A stretch of DNA of 64,000 nt from Glandiceps talaboti (lineage: Eukaryota > Hemichordata > Enteropneusta > Spengelidae), in contig NC_135549.1 of assembly GCF_964340395.1 (NCBI RefSeq), positions 26,171,342-26,235,341 of the forward strand, written 5' to 3'. This document shows, piece after piece, positions 25,243-44,014 of this stretch. Below the pieces are notes generated by a model. It saw only the letters and a program-made list of their open reading frames with translations. It ran no database searches and was not told the DNA's origin. Numbering within the stretch: position 1 is the first letter of the stretch; each line of letters begins with the position of its first letter. The position numbers and the translations under genes are program-made.

Positions 25243-28200
25243 GTAAAAGTTTTGGACAGCGGCCACCAACCTTGCTGAAAGCAATAAAGGGTATTCTAGA
25301 GAAGTATCCGGAGGGAGGACAGATAATCAAAGTAAGACACCATAATGTTCCATAATTTTGGATTACCATAATTTATGCAAAATCAGCTTTGGAAATTACC
25401 ATGTGGAACATGTTCTAAATATCACATACTTTATAGTGTATTACATTACCTTTTATATGACGCGACAAACTGTATGACACTCAACCTGCTGACAAACAGA
25501 ATACTGTCTTTTAATTTTATATTTCATAGCATAATGTACCATAATACCTGATGTAAATGAAAACTCCATCTTCAATAATTGGGACAATTCCCTTTATCCC
25601 TCTTTACGTAGTATGAGGAAATTAATGTCATCTGTAATCAGCGATGAATATAATCCCGTACACAAAACGTTTGAATGGATACCTTTATCGTTATGTCGAA
25701 CCACGTTGAAACTGTTTTTATCATATGGTCATCTTCCATATATTTAAGAGAGCATAATATTAAATTCCTTCATCAGTTTTGATTGTTCTCGAACGCACCA
25801 AAGTAATTTTCAATCACTGACTGTGCATGTACCATCTGAATTTTACTCTTTACGTAATACATTCTTAACTACTGAATGTGTATTACTTTTATAAGCTACA
25901 CATCCACATCATATTCCATGATCATTGAAAACATAACCGCGGAGTTACATTTATATGTGGCAATAAAGTTATAATTGGTAGATAACTAACGAAACCTTAG
26001 CGAAAGTTATATGTCAGCATTAGCCTAATGTTCATTGGTCCATTTGTTTGTTATCAATGCAAGTAATCGCTATTATCATTTTGTAAAATATTTATTTTCA
26101 AAGGTGAAACGAACAATTTACATTTTTACAGGAATTAATTCAAAACGCAGAAGATGCAGGGGCGTCTGAGGTCAAGTTCTTACTTGACATCACAAACCAT
26201 GGGGAAGAAGGTCTTTTGTCAGAAAACATCGCTAAATACCAAGGGCCAGCGCTGTATTGTTACAACAATGCAACATTTCAAAAGGAAGATTGGGACAATA
26301 TCCAATCCTTACAAGACAGCATCAAGAAGAAAGATCCTTCAAAAGTCGGGCGTTTTGGATGCGGATTTGTATCTGTATACCATCTGACAGGTAATAAGAT
26401 GATTGCGTATTGTCTGTATACATAAATATCAGAATTTAATATTGGTATTGCATAGAAGCATGGAGGAGAAAAGGAATATTTTATATAGATTTCTATATAA
26501 TCCTTTTAAAGACTAAAGGTTAATGGGTTGGCCTCTCACCTCACTTGCCGAGGAAAAGAAAGTTATATTTTATTTCAATTTAGGAGGAACACATTCAAAT
26601 TCCTTATTTCTGAATGTTGAACCCTGTGATTTACAAACAAATGCACACAGTAAGTCTTTTATTTCAATAGGAAGATCTACAAAAGTGTGTGTTTGAGGGG
26701 ACAGTCGGGTCAGAAAATGATAGATTTCATCTTTTTGTGTTAACAATTCGGTGAGAGATCAGAGTGTGGTTGTTAATTTCCTTTTCTGTAGATATGCCAT
26801 CCGTGATGAGTGGAGATACAGTTGCTTTCTTCGATCCATTTGAAAACCAGTTCAATGAGGGGGAATCAGGACGTGCCATTGGTCTTGCAGAACTTAAGCT
26901 ATATAGGAACCAATTCATTCCGTTCACCAATGTCTTCGGCATCAAAGAAAGCAAAGTAGGTCAATATTTTGAAGGAACTCTATTCAGGTTCCCGCTGCGT
27001 AATGCACCTTCTGAGTTATCAGAGAGAGTGTTTTCCCCAGACAGAGTATTTGAACTCTTCGCATCTTTCCAGGAAGACGCAGAGGTTGTCCTCCTGTTCC
27101 TCGAAAATGTAACCACCATAAGTTTCTATGATAATAGAGAGAATGAGGAAAAACTCGTTTTCCAACTCATAAAAGAACCAAAGAGAAAGCGAAATTTGAG
27201 AAGTCTCGTAGGTGTTTTTGACATTACAGTAATAACAGAAACTACTACAAATACAACATGGGGAACTCTTAAGTCCTCAGTTGATACAGATGATTCCTTT
27301 CCAGCGAGGGTCATTGAGCTCGCTGAAGAGTTGAACCTAAGCCCAGGCATAAGCCTTGCTGTGAAACTGTGTGGAGATAATGTTGAACGTGTCGAGGGCC
27401 GATTCTTCTGTTGTCTCCCTTTGCCTCCCGGTGAAGACAGTGCTACAGGTTTACCAGTGCATGTTAATGCTTATTTTGGATTGACAGACAACCGTCGCAG
27501 TTTGGTTTGGCCAGGACCTGACCAAAAACACAATCTAACAGCAGATTGGAATAAATTACTGGTAAAAGATGTGCTACCTGCTGTATATGTGAAACTAATT
27601 CTTCAAGAAATAGATACTCCTGGGGTTGGCATTGAACCTGTGTACAGTTTGTGGCCATCATGTAGCAGGCTACGACCACACTGGCGGTGTTGTTTAACAC
27701 CTCTCCTTGACAGCTTACAACGAAAACCAGTTTTCTTCACAAATGCTTATGGAAGTAATAGTAATTGGATTACACTTGATGAAGCAATAGTGAATACAAC
27801 AAGTAAAAAAGGCATTGAAGAGAATGTGGCTAAAGTGGTTATCAAATATCTGGAGACAAGTGGGAAAAGGGTATCTTCATTACCAGACCATGTCCTCGAG
27901 TGTTTAGATCAGCATTCCTGTGAGTATATGGAAATTTCACCCTCTCTGCTACGAGAGTGTGTGAGGACCTTTGGTGTGACAAGACAAGACAGAGCAAAAA
28001 GACACAATCTACTGCAATACTGTCTTGAAGATCTTACAGACCCTCACATGTTCAGTGAACTTCATGGTGTACCTCTACTTCCTGTGGAATATGGCAGTAA
28101 CATTTCATTTTCTTCAAATGGTGATGTGAGTCCTGTGTTCTTTCCAACACATGAACATCCTATGTCACTTCTGCCACTTGGAACTATGGGGCAAAAGTGG

Positions 28201-31200
28201 TTTTACGTTCTTGAACGTAATCTGTCGGCGAAACTCACTGAAAAACTTCTCAAGGTGGCTGAAAGTGGCAAAACAGGGGAGACTGAGAATGATATATTGA
28301 AGTTTCTGCCAATGGTATTCCCAGATGAGTGGATAAAGAGTGCTGGCAGAACTGTTGTAGACTGGACACCTGACAGACATGATCACCCTTCCGAAGATTG
28401 GTTGGATGAATTGTGGATGTGGATTCAGAGGATACTTCCTCATGACCTTCATCGCCTTGAAAAGTTACCCATCATACCTATCGAGGGACCCTACAAGAAG
28501 CTGGCAAAACTTCAAAGAAATGTTCCAATGATATTCAAGGAAAGTGTCCTAGGAAGCCTAGACGAGTATGTAAGCCAGTGCCTTAGATTAGTGGGTGTTA
28601 TCATCATACCACATCAGACAGACAGTTTGAGTCTCCCCTGTTTAAATACGTATATCCAACAGCCTTGCCCAGATGGTATCATTGATGTTCTTAAGAAAAC
28701 AAGTCGCTCTAACCTTGAGAACTTATGCAATGCTAATTCGAATGAAAAACGACGGTTACGTCACATGCTTGCCAAACTCGACAGTGCAAAATATCATAAG
28801 GATGTCATATCACAGCTCCCAATATTTGAAGTAAGTTATCTGAATCGTAACATACAGCAGACAGAGTATGTCAGTTTGGGGAAACATTGGTCAGGGAATG
28901 TTGCACCACTGAAGATCGATGAAACGCTATCAAAGGTACTTAAATTGAGAGAAAAGATGGTAAATGCTGAAGATGATTCTTCTAGGTGTCTTTTAAAACT
29001 ATTCAACATGACACCCATGTCGCTTTCAGAAATCTTCACACGTTATGTATTTCCTGACATTCGAAATGGGCTTTACAACAACGAGGACGTTCAAGAGATA
29101 ATACTATGGCTGTTGAAAAACAAAGCAAGGCTTGAATCTGAAGACAAACAATTTCAATCCAGTATGAAAGCCTTCTTCAAAAAGACTCCCTGCATACCAA
29201 TATCACCAGATGGACGACAACTTTCAAAACCTGAAAAACTGGTCGATCCAACTAAAAAATGGGCTTCATTATTTGAGGAAGAGGATGGTAGATTCCCACA
29301 CCATACCCAATATCGTGACAGTTGGTGTCTGTTTGAATTATCGATTCTAGGAATGGCTACAGAGAAATTAGAATGGAAAGATATTGTTGATAGCGCATGC
29401 TCAGTACTCCAGTTGTACAACCGTGACGAAACCAAAGCACTTAAACGAATTAAATGTATCATTTCATATTTACAAGCGCACAGACGTGAGTGTCCACATT
29501 GGGTACAAAGCAAATTAGCAGAAATACCCTTCCTTCCAGCCAAAAACAGACCGAAAGATAATAATTTGCCATGGTTCGCTAAGACGCATACATTGTACTC
29601 ACCGGAAGAAATATATCCAAGTTTCCAGGATAACTTGGTAAGCACTTCAAAGCCAATACTAAATGATGGTGGGATAAGTTATTATGGATGTGGACATATT
29701 TCTTATGAAATTCGAAACCTACTAGGCCTACAATCACGTCCTACTCTCGACACTGTGCTACATCAGCTCTTCATGCATGTCTGTCAGACGTATGTAGATG
29801 ATGACGCTGTGAGCAGAATATACGATTTTCTACAAGAATGTTTGACTGGTGGATCAAAGACAAAGAACGGTGACCCAACAGTAGCTTCAAGGCTCCTTGG
29901 AGAAGAGAAACCATTTCTACTTATTGATTCACAGTTTGTACACCCAGAACAAGTGGCTTTTCAATGTGATATAAACTGCAAACCTTATCTGTATGGTGTT
30001 CCATACTGTTTGACGAAATTTGAAGCCTTGCTGAAAGCCTGTGGTGTTAAGAAGAAGTTTGAATTGTCCCAGTATGCAGATGTAATAGCTGACTTAGCCT
30101 TGAAGAAGAATGGTACACCACTCAATGATCAAGAGTTTTCTATGCTCCAGGGTATAGTTCAATTATTACAGAAAAAAGACATGCCTGATGGTGTAGCATC
30201 AAAGATTTCTCTTCCAGACAGTGCGTGTATTCTACATAAACCAAAGGAGCTGGTGTTGAGGGCATCATGGACCATCGATAATAATGCTGATGGATATAAA
30301 TTTGTACACGGGTGCATCCCAACTACATTTGCAGTAAAGTTAGGAGTGCCCACAATAATTGAAAGAAAGGCTGAAAATGACTCATCCCCCATTGGTGAGG
30401 AATTTGGTCAAAATGAGAGCCTACTGACAAGATTGAAAGGTATTTTAGTGGATTATCCATGCAGTAATGAGATCCTGAAGGAATTGGTGCAGAATGCAGA
30501 TGATGCAAAAGCAACTTATATGCACATTGTATACGATAGGAGAACACATCCACATGACAAACTATTAAATTCAAGATGGAATGAACTACAAGGGCCTGCA
30601 TTGTGCATTTACAACAATAAGCCATTTTTGGAAAAAGACATACAAGGAATTCAAAGACTTGGTGATGGCAGCAAAAGAGATGATGATACAGCAATAGGTC
30701 AGTATGGTATAGGATTCAATGTAGTTTATCATTTGACAGACTGTCCTTGTATTCTGAGCAGAAATACTGATTTGATGGTCTTTGATCCTCATTTGACGTA
30801 TGCACCTGGAGCAGATGAATGTCGACCGGGGCGATTGTTCAATGTGCAGAAAGTGAAAGCTGACTTCCCAGATGTCTATGAGGCATATCATCTACCCTGC
30901 GATTTAGATCTTGACAATGGAAGCCTGTTTAGATTAGCATTGAGGAAAGATTGTTCCACTTCGAAGATCTCATTGAAGGGCTGGTGTGATGAGGCAATGA
31001 CTGAATTACTTGACGCATTAAAGAATGAGGCTAATGAAATGTTGTTATTCCTTAACCACCTTCAGACGATTGAAGTTTCTGAGGTAACTGAAGATGGGTC
31101 ACTTACCAGGCTATGGAAAGTGAATATAGAAGGTGGCTGTGAACAAAGGACATTGTTTCCTAATTGCATTAGGAAACTACTTACTGAGCTGGGTACCTAC

Positions 31201-34035
31201 AAGTTGTACACAGTGCCACAACAGATGAGAAAGTCAAGTTTCACAGTGACTATAAAATCGAATGATGATATCATGTATAAATGGATAGTTGTGAAAAGGT
31301 TAAAGTTAGAGGTCACCCCATCTGGGAAGGAAAGATGTGTTCCCGTCCAAGGAGGAGCCGCAGCACTAATTGAAGGCCCTTCATCAAATGTCGTGTATCG
31401 CAAAGGATCACCCGGCAAAGCATTCTGCTTTCTACCTCTTCCAGTTCTGACAGGCCTTCCTATCAACGTCCATGGTCAGTTTTTCCTCCAATCAGACAGA
31501 CAAAACTTATCAAGAGAAGGTGTAAGAGGTGAATGGAATAAGAAGATCAAACAAACACTCATAGCACCTTCCTACTATGAGGTTTTGCTGGAAATGAAAG
31601 AATACCTGTTCAGTCAAGTACAGGGTGTGGATGAAAACACAAGTCTGAAGTTTTATGAATCGTTATTCCCCAGCACGCAGACTGTTCATAGTGACTGGAA
31701 CGACCTTGTGCATGAAGTATATCGACTTATTTCAGCCGAACAAAGAAATATCTTTCCTGTTAGTAAACATTCTCATGGCAATCAGTACAGTAAAACCAAT
31801 GAGCTCCTATGGTTACCGTTGAACGATGTGTATTTCAACCGATGTGATGCTAAGCAAATAGTTGATGTACATTCTTCCCTTGGTAGTATACTTCAAGATA
31901 TTGGTTTCTACATAACAATCTTTTCTGGAGAAAGACTGCAGGATATCAAGCAGTCAGATGTAGAAGTTGTCGGTGACAGGGAACTCACTCCAGAAAATGT
32001 TCTTGAATTCTTAAAGAAATGCAGATCCTTTCGTCAAAGTACACTTAACAATCTGCCATGTCCTGTATCTTATTCAGCATTTGGAAGCATAGCCAATGTG
32101 AAAGAAGTACTGAGATATTGTCTGAAGGGGGATAAGCCAATTTTAGATGGAGTTCCCCTTTTAGTTACTCAAGATGACATGCTAACAGAATTCTGTAATG
32201 AACGTCCAGTATATAGGACAACACATCCACATGTAGTTCCTGAAAAGGCAAGGGACCGCTTCATTTCAAATGAAATATTGGGAATTCTTGATGAAGCACA
32301 TGGCTTGGATAAAAAGGATGCTGCCTTGGTTGAATTCAAAGTAAGAGACCTTGAAAATGTTCTCCACTATGTGTTACAATGTTGGACAGACTCCATGCAG
32401 TGGAAGGGCAATGCCAGTTTAACTCAATGGATGAAGGAACTATGGAAATTCCTTCACTATCGATGCCAGTATGCGAACGACTCCATACATTGTCTGCAAC
32501 ATTGGCCACTCATTCCTTCATCAAGCAGTTACTTGGTTCCCCTGGCGCGTGGGAAAACTATCGTAGACTTAGAAAGAAAACTCATCACACAATCTACAGT
32601 TGAAGTGAAGAAAGTTATCGAAATGATTGGATGTCATTATGTTGAATTTGCTAGCATTACTAGTGATAATGTTCACACACATGATATTCGTTACTTGATT
32701 AACAAATATGTTGCTGATCCAAACTGCCGAACTGATATGATAGAAGTTCTTCATCGCCATCTTTCGCCAAATGACCAACTGACCGAGCATGAATGTTTGG
32801 TACTACAAAAGTACTTCTTAGAAGATATTGACAGACTACATAACGCAACCTTGACGAGGTTAAAACAACTTCCCATATTCATAACAGTGACTGGATCTCC
32901 AACCAAGTTGGAGAAGTCATCAAGTCAATACCAAATTTTGAGAAGTGGAATTCCAGACAGTGAAGTTGAGAAATGGGTCAACAGGTTCAACAGAATATTC
33001 CTGAAAGATGGCGACATATCTGTTGGTTTGTATCACAAATTCTCAATAACATACATCATAAACGAAGATTTGTACATTGAGATTATCTTACCATCATTTA
33101 AGGCTTTGACCTTTGAGGCCCGCCTGGAGCACCTGATATACTTGAGAGATAAACTTGGGTTAGATGATGGTTTAACAAAGACTGCGAAGTTAATGTCTAG
33201 CCTAAGAAATCTTGAATTTATCCCTGAAACAGATGGAAGTGGTACATTGCTATCAGCCAGCAATTACTATGACCCAACTATTAAATCCTTCAAGAAGATG
33301 ATGTCTGAAGATGCTTTTCCTCCAGTTCCTTTTATTGATTCAAAGTGGTTAATCTTCTTGAGAGATATTGGTCTCCAAACAGAAGTAAAGTCATTGCATT
33401 GCCTAGGCATTTTGGAAAATATCTATCGTGAATGCCAATCAAGTCAACTGAATGAAGATCAACACAGGAGGGCTCGAAAAGCAATAAAGTGTTTGACCGA
33501 GTGCCTCAAAAAAGAAAAGGAGCCAGAAAGTGGATGCGACTTTGAGAGAAGGTCGCTGTATTTATTCAGTGAACAGAAGAAATTACACCTTTCGACAGAG
33601 CTTACTTATAATGATCTCTTATATGAAATGGAATCTGTTAACACGAACTTCATTTTTATGGCCAACCTTTATTCTCTTGGAATAAAGAAACTTACCGAGT
33701 TATTTGTATCACGCCTACCACCTGAACACAGGCCAAAGCTGTTCAGTGACACTGTACAGGAGAAACTATCAGAACACGAACAGTGTCTAGATGGGACGGG
33801 TTGTAAGCTTGCAGAGAAATACCAGCATTTGATTTCCTCTGATGATATGTGTAATGGTATCCTGCAGGCCATACTGAGGTCGTCACGACAAGACATGTCA
33901 GAGGAACTGAAGAATAAAGTAAACAACCTTAAACAAGTTAAAGTTCACTGTTGTAAGGAAGTTCGAGTTGAACTTATTTTTCTCGATGGCAAACGATCAG
34001 TACCAGGGAGCAAGAAAACACTTCCCATATATATG
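25243..34035 (+). CDS. Gene B: sacsin-like paralogue, 5' incomplete, N-terminal and central part
   Basis: Exons are 25243-25331 (89 nt), 26132-26390 (259 nt) and 26792 onward, all flanked by AG/GT and matching gene A in size and phase. The start codon is on an unidentified upstream exon. Two ATPase units are present: N-boxes at 26132-26158 (ELIQNAEDA, glycine loop GRFGCGF) and 30481-30507 ([16 protein letters not shown]). The key E, N and D of the Bergerat-type N-box are kept in both. Gene A has three units. Here unit 1 continues to about 29190 ([11 protein letters not shown]) and then reads as the second half of gene A's unit 2 ([17 protein letters not shown]), so about 1,050 residues including the middle ATPase are missing. 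The frame is open to an LTR retrotransposon at 34036, after which it reads 11 foreign residues and stops at 34068. The family role is chaperone-like; function here is inferred. Confidence 0.9.
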
Positions 34036-34463
34036 TGTCACAGTTACAATTTTGTTATTCAGTGTTAGGTTTTGTTTTAGTTATGTAACTTTCTGTCCTT
34101 GTACTTATGTAAATTTCTTTACCTTCATGAATTTCATTAGATACTAGTAGTCAAATAGTTTTAGACAGGTGTACCGTGTCAGGTATAAAAAGCCCAACAC
34201 ACAGGTCACCGGTACATTCATTTTTTGTGTAGCCAGCAAGGCAACAACCTACCTCTTTCACTTTGTACTTCAGGTTAGTTATATTCTCTTTTTCCTTTTG
34301 TGACATTCATTTTTTGTGTAGCCAGCAAGGCAACAACCTACCTCTTTCACTTTGTACTTCAGCTCCTGTCCTTTCCGTTATGTGTGTACGTTGTAATAAA
34401 GTTTATTTGAGTTAACTGCATCAACTGGTATGATATTTGGAGTGTGAGGCGGCAACCGTGACA
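34036..34463 (+). repeat. LTR copy 1 (428 bp)
   Basis: It starts TGTCACAG and ends CCGTGACA (TG...CA). It holds a TATA box (TATAAAA, 34184-34190), a polyadenylation signal (AATAAA, 34395-34400) and an internal 89-bp-period duplication starting at 34214 and 34303. Confidence 0.9.
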
Positions 34464-34465
34464 AA

Positions 34466-34483
34466 TGGCGTAGTCGGCAGGAT
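34466..34483 (+). other. Primer-binding site matching tRNA-Ser 3' end
   Basis: TGGCGTAGTCGGCAGGAT lies 2 bp after the LTR. Its complement, ATCCTGCCGACTACG plus CCA, is the 3' end of a typical animal tRNA-Ser, whose acceptor stem begins GTAGTCG. The same site recurs at 35709-35726 after LTR 2. The tRNA sequence is from general knowledge. Confidence 0.8.
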
Positions 34484-35265
34484 GGCAATTCCTTGTCCAC
34501 TATATCTTGTGTGGTGAAGTTCAACCCGAATCGGAGAAAGTGCCACGTCGTCAATGCCTTCAATCCAAGACGGAAATCTCTGCAGAGTGTTTGAGTGGTG
34601 AACGACTTGTGAACTGAACTAGCGACAAGGGTCAGCGTAGTATGGTGTCTGCGTTCATCACTGGTAACTTGGATTGAAAGTGTGAGCAGTTCAAGAACAG
34701 TTGCTGTATTTGACCGTAAGTGCTGTGAATTCAATACTTGTATCCAACCTGGAAGCAAGCGTGAAACTGTGTGCACTTTATGAACTGAATTATATCTGAA
34801 AGTTGACTCAAAATAAGTGGACTTGGTGTTTCAATTGCCAATGAACAGTTTTCTTTTCAGTAACCGTGTTCGCCGCTACCGAATATCAATAACGTAAGTC
34901 CAAAAGAAATTTACGCAATTTCATTTGTATTGTATAGAAGTTTTGTTTCGATGTATGTCCAGCAGCTTAAACCATACTTCACTTTAGAAATTTAATGTCA
35001 ATTTATTTGAGAGAGAGAAAGAATTTTCGATTTTTTGTTATATTTAATCGTTATTTGCCATTTAGTAGAGTTAAGTTTGTGCTGTGATGTTAATAGATCA
35101 CTCAAAAGAACTCTCTAAGACAACAGAGATTTGTAATGTTAAGACATCACTCAAAAGAACTCCCTAAGACAACAAAGATTGGTAAATTTGAATTGTAAAT
35201 TTTTCTTTACGTCTAGCCAGAATGTATGTACGAAGTAGTCTAAATGACGAGGACGCCATTTCCTC

Positions 35266-35278
35266 AAGCGGGGGAGTA
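35266..35278 (+). other. Polypurine tract of the LTR element
   Basis: AAGCGGGGGAGTA lies directly before LTR 2, the expected place and composition for plus-strand priming. Confidence 0.7.
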
Positions 35279-35706
35279 TGTCACAGTTACAATTTTGTTA
35301 TTCAGTGTTAGGTTTTGTTTTAGTTATGTAACTTTCTGTCCTTGTACTTATGTAAATTTCTTTACCTTCATGAATTTCATTAGATACTAGTAGTCAAATA
35401 GTTTTAGACAGGTGTACCGTGTCAGGTATAAAAAGCCCAACACACAGGTCACCGGTACATTCATTTTTTGTGTAGCCAGCAAGGCAACAACCTACCTCTT
35501 TCACTTTGTACTTCAGGTTAGTTATATTCTCTTTTTCCTTTTGTGACATTCATTTTTTGTGTAGCCAGCAAGGCAACAACCTACCTCTTTCACTTTGTAC
35601 TTCAGCTCCTGTCCTTTCCGTTATGTGTGTACGTTGTAATAAAGTTTATTTGAGTTAACTGCATCAACTGGTATGATATTTGGAGTGTGAGGCGGCAACC
35701 GTGACA
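35279..35706 (+). repeat. LTR copy 2 (428 bp)
   Basis: It appears identical to LTR 1, with TATA box at 35427-35433 and AATAAA at 35638-35643. A second primer-binding site follows at 35709-35726 and then 520 bp of leader, which would not follow the 3' LTR of a simple insertion. Confidence 0.9.
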
Positions 35707-36246
35707 AATGGCGTAGTCGGCAGGATGGCAATTCCTTGTCCACTATATCTTGTGTGGTGAAGTTCAACCCGAATCGGAGAAAGTGCCACGTCGTCAATGC
35801 CTTCAATCCAAGACGGAAATCTCTGCAGAGTGTTTGAGTGGTGAACGACTTGTGAACTGAACTAGCGACAAGGGTCAGCGTAGTATGGTGTCTGCGTTCA
35901 TCACTGGTAACTTGGATTGAAAGTGTGAGCAGTTCAAGAACAGTTGCTGTATTTGACCGTAAGTGCTGTGAATTCAATACTTGTATCCAACCTGGAAGCA
36001 AGCGTGAAACTGTGTGCACTTTATGAACTGAATTATATCTGAAAGTTGACTCAAAATAAGTGGACTTGGTGTTTCAATTGCCAATGAACAGTTTTCTTTT
36101 CAGTAACCGTGTTCGCCGCTACCGAATATCAATAACGTAAGTCCAAAAGAAATTTACGCAATTTCATTTGTATTGTATAGAAGTTTTGTTTCGATGTATG
36201 TCCAGCAGCTTAAACCATACTTCACTTTAGAAATTTAATGTCAATT

Positions 36247-37538
36247 AAAGGGATGAGTCAAGTGAAACGAGTGTAGAATATCACCTATACCTTGAACATT
36301 CCTTCCTCAATTTTGGTGGTTTTCACATACAAATAGAGATCACCAAGGCATTATGCCAGATCCTTAACGGCTATGGAGATGCAATACAGCTGCACATTGT
36401 ACAAATGATCCAGTGCACTACAACAGAGGAATTGAGAACCCTCGTTAGTAAGGGGTTCCAGTACCAAACACGTCCTACAGTTGGTGACATAATTCCAGAA
36501 GACAGAGGACATCTTTTGAATTTTGACCCACTAGTGGTATACAACAAGGGTGACACCATCGGTTATGAATTAAACTCTAGCGACGACAATGCCACTTTCA
36601 TCTATGGTATGGTTGTTGGGGAAATAGACCCAATAACAGATGACAATGGTGAGCCTACCCTGTGTTTCAAGAAACAGTATCAAATTAACATTGGTAAAGA
36701 GGAAGATGTTACAGTAACAGCTCTGGATATTTACAAGTATGATGAAGGAATTGGCGTCTGTGCTCTCCATGATGAGTCTTTTACAGAAGAAGAATTGAAG
36801 ATTTCAAATTTGCTGAAAGCAATGTGGTCGGATTGTTCCATAACAGACACACAGCAACAAAAAGCTATTGAACGTCTTTATTTGTACTGGCACCAGTGTA
36901 AAACAAGTGACAATGAACAGCTTGTTCAACAAATATTGTCCACAATGAGAAAGGAAATAAGCAAACTGGAGCAAGAGCAAGGTAATCAAAATCACATGTG
37001 CTTGTCACAGAATTTTCCAAACTATGATGAAAGGGCCAGGATTCTTTCTGGAAAAGCGATTGCATCAATCGATACTGACCGACATGACTTCGTACATCCT
37101 CCACCACAACCAGATCCATCAGGTGGGAGACGGTGGTTACAACAAGCTAAAGCAGATCTCGATGCAGCTGACAACGATTTTAGTGGAACTAACCCATCAT
37201 ATGAATGGGTAGCTTTTAAATGCCAACAGGCTTCAGAGAAGGCTTTGAAAGGTGCCATCTTAGCAACGTCTGGTTCAAAATGTGTTGGTCACAGCATTGT
37301 ATTGCTTGCAGGAGAGTTATCAGAAATTAAAGAGGACTGCAATGTTGTTAGAGAAGCCAGACAACTGGAGTATACCACACCACGCATTGACCACTTACAT
37401 CCTCGATACCCTGACATGCACGTGAGCAGAATACCTCATGAAGTGTATACCAGGCAATCTACACAAGAAGCAATGTGTAATACTAAGGATATTATCAGAA
37501 AGGTGTCAAGCCTATTCCAAGGACAGTTTGATGACTAA
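36247..37538 (+). CDS. Gene B continued: C-terminal part with degenerate J domain and HEPN
   Basis: This is the downstream remainder of the terminal exon, split off by the LTR element. It matches gene A from just after the LYM motif through to the stop (TAA 37536-37538). The sequence RDESSETSVEYHLYLEH precedes the first Met and is in the coding frame. The J-like domain (about 36800-36965) keeps helix II (AIERLYLYW) but has HQC at 36891-36899 where gene A has HPD, so HSP70 ATPase stimulation is unlikely. HEPN spans about 37120-37520 (RRWLQQAKADLDAA, FKCQQASEKALKGA, DHLHPRYPD). The linker between J and HEPN is shorter than in gene A. Whether this segment is translated depends on the insertion being spliced out or read from another start. 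Confidence 0.85.
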
Positions 37539-37777
37539 CCCACAGCTTAAAACAACACAGCCTATTGAAGGGATGATTCCACCTAGACTGGTGTTGGAAA
37601 CTTATATGTACACATTACATTCCCCAGTGATTACCTTCAGACACTGTGGGAACAAGCGAGGGCGCATTGTGCTGTAATCAACAAATGCTGCTGCAATGTC
37701 GAAGCTGAAACAAAAATGAGGGACAGCTATGTAATTGTAAAGAAACTTACCAATAATTTTATCATTCCTATCTATTG

Positions 37778-37783
37778 AATAAA
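37778..37783 (+). terminator. Polyadenylation signal of gene B
   Basis: AATAAA lies 240 bp after the gene B stop codon on the coding strand, giving a plausible short 3' UTR. Confidence 0.6.
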
Positions 37784-43605
<5,822 letters not shown>

Positions 43606-44014
43606 GACCCGTTCGTGAGGTTGAATTTGGTTAGCAAAATATTTCGTGCCCTACCTTCCATAAATTTCATCACCTCCTTTGCACATCCCTTTTTCACCTC
43701 CCCCATTTTCTCCAAAGCCCCCACCTCGCTATAAGCTCTGATCCTTCCCTAAAACGCAACGACACTGTAACATATGTACTGTACCCCTGACAGTACCAAG
43801 GATGCTATGAGGGCGCCCTCACACGATGTATTTACAAAATTTAGCGGACGCCAACAACCATGGATGTATCACCCATATTGGTGATACCATGCACAAACCA
43901 GAAGAATAATCGACATGTGTTACGTTTTTCTTGCAAAACCTTAACGGGTTTGATCAAAAACTAGTCCATGTAGCATGTAATGTATAGTCTTCGTAGACAC
44001 TGAGATCGACCTGA

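Larger units (their letters stand above)
34036..36246 (+). mobile_element. Small non-autonomous LTR retrotransposon (TRIM-like), LTR-leader-LTR-leader, inside gene B
   Basis: A 1,243-bp unit (LTR plus 815-bp internal region) is followed directly by a second LTR and a second, truncated copy of the same internal region, ending at 36246. The two copies look identical over their shared 968 bp. The internal region has a primer-binding site and a polypurine tract but no gag or pol ORF, so it depends on enzymes in trans. The second leader is cut after 'aatgtcaatt', and host coding sequence resumes at once. A clean target duplication is not visible, as expected if the 3' end was deleted. Tandem elements of this shape usually arise by recombination between LTRs. 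The orientation is the same as gene B. Confidence 0.88.

Noticed and set aside
34378-36019. Two identical 132-codon minus-strand ORFs
   Set aside because: They lie antisense across the LTR end and leader, and are identical only because the 1,243-bp unit is repeated.
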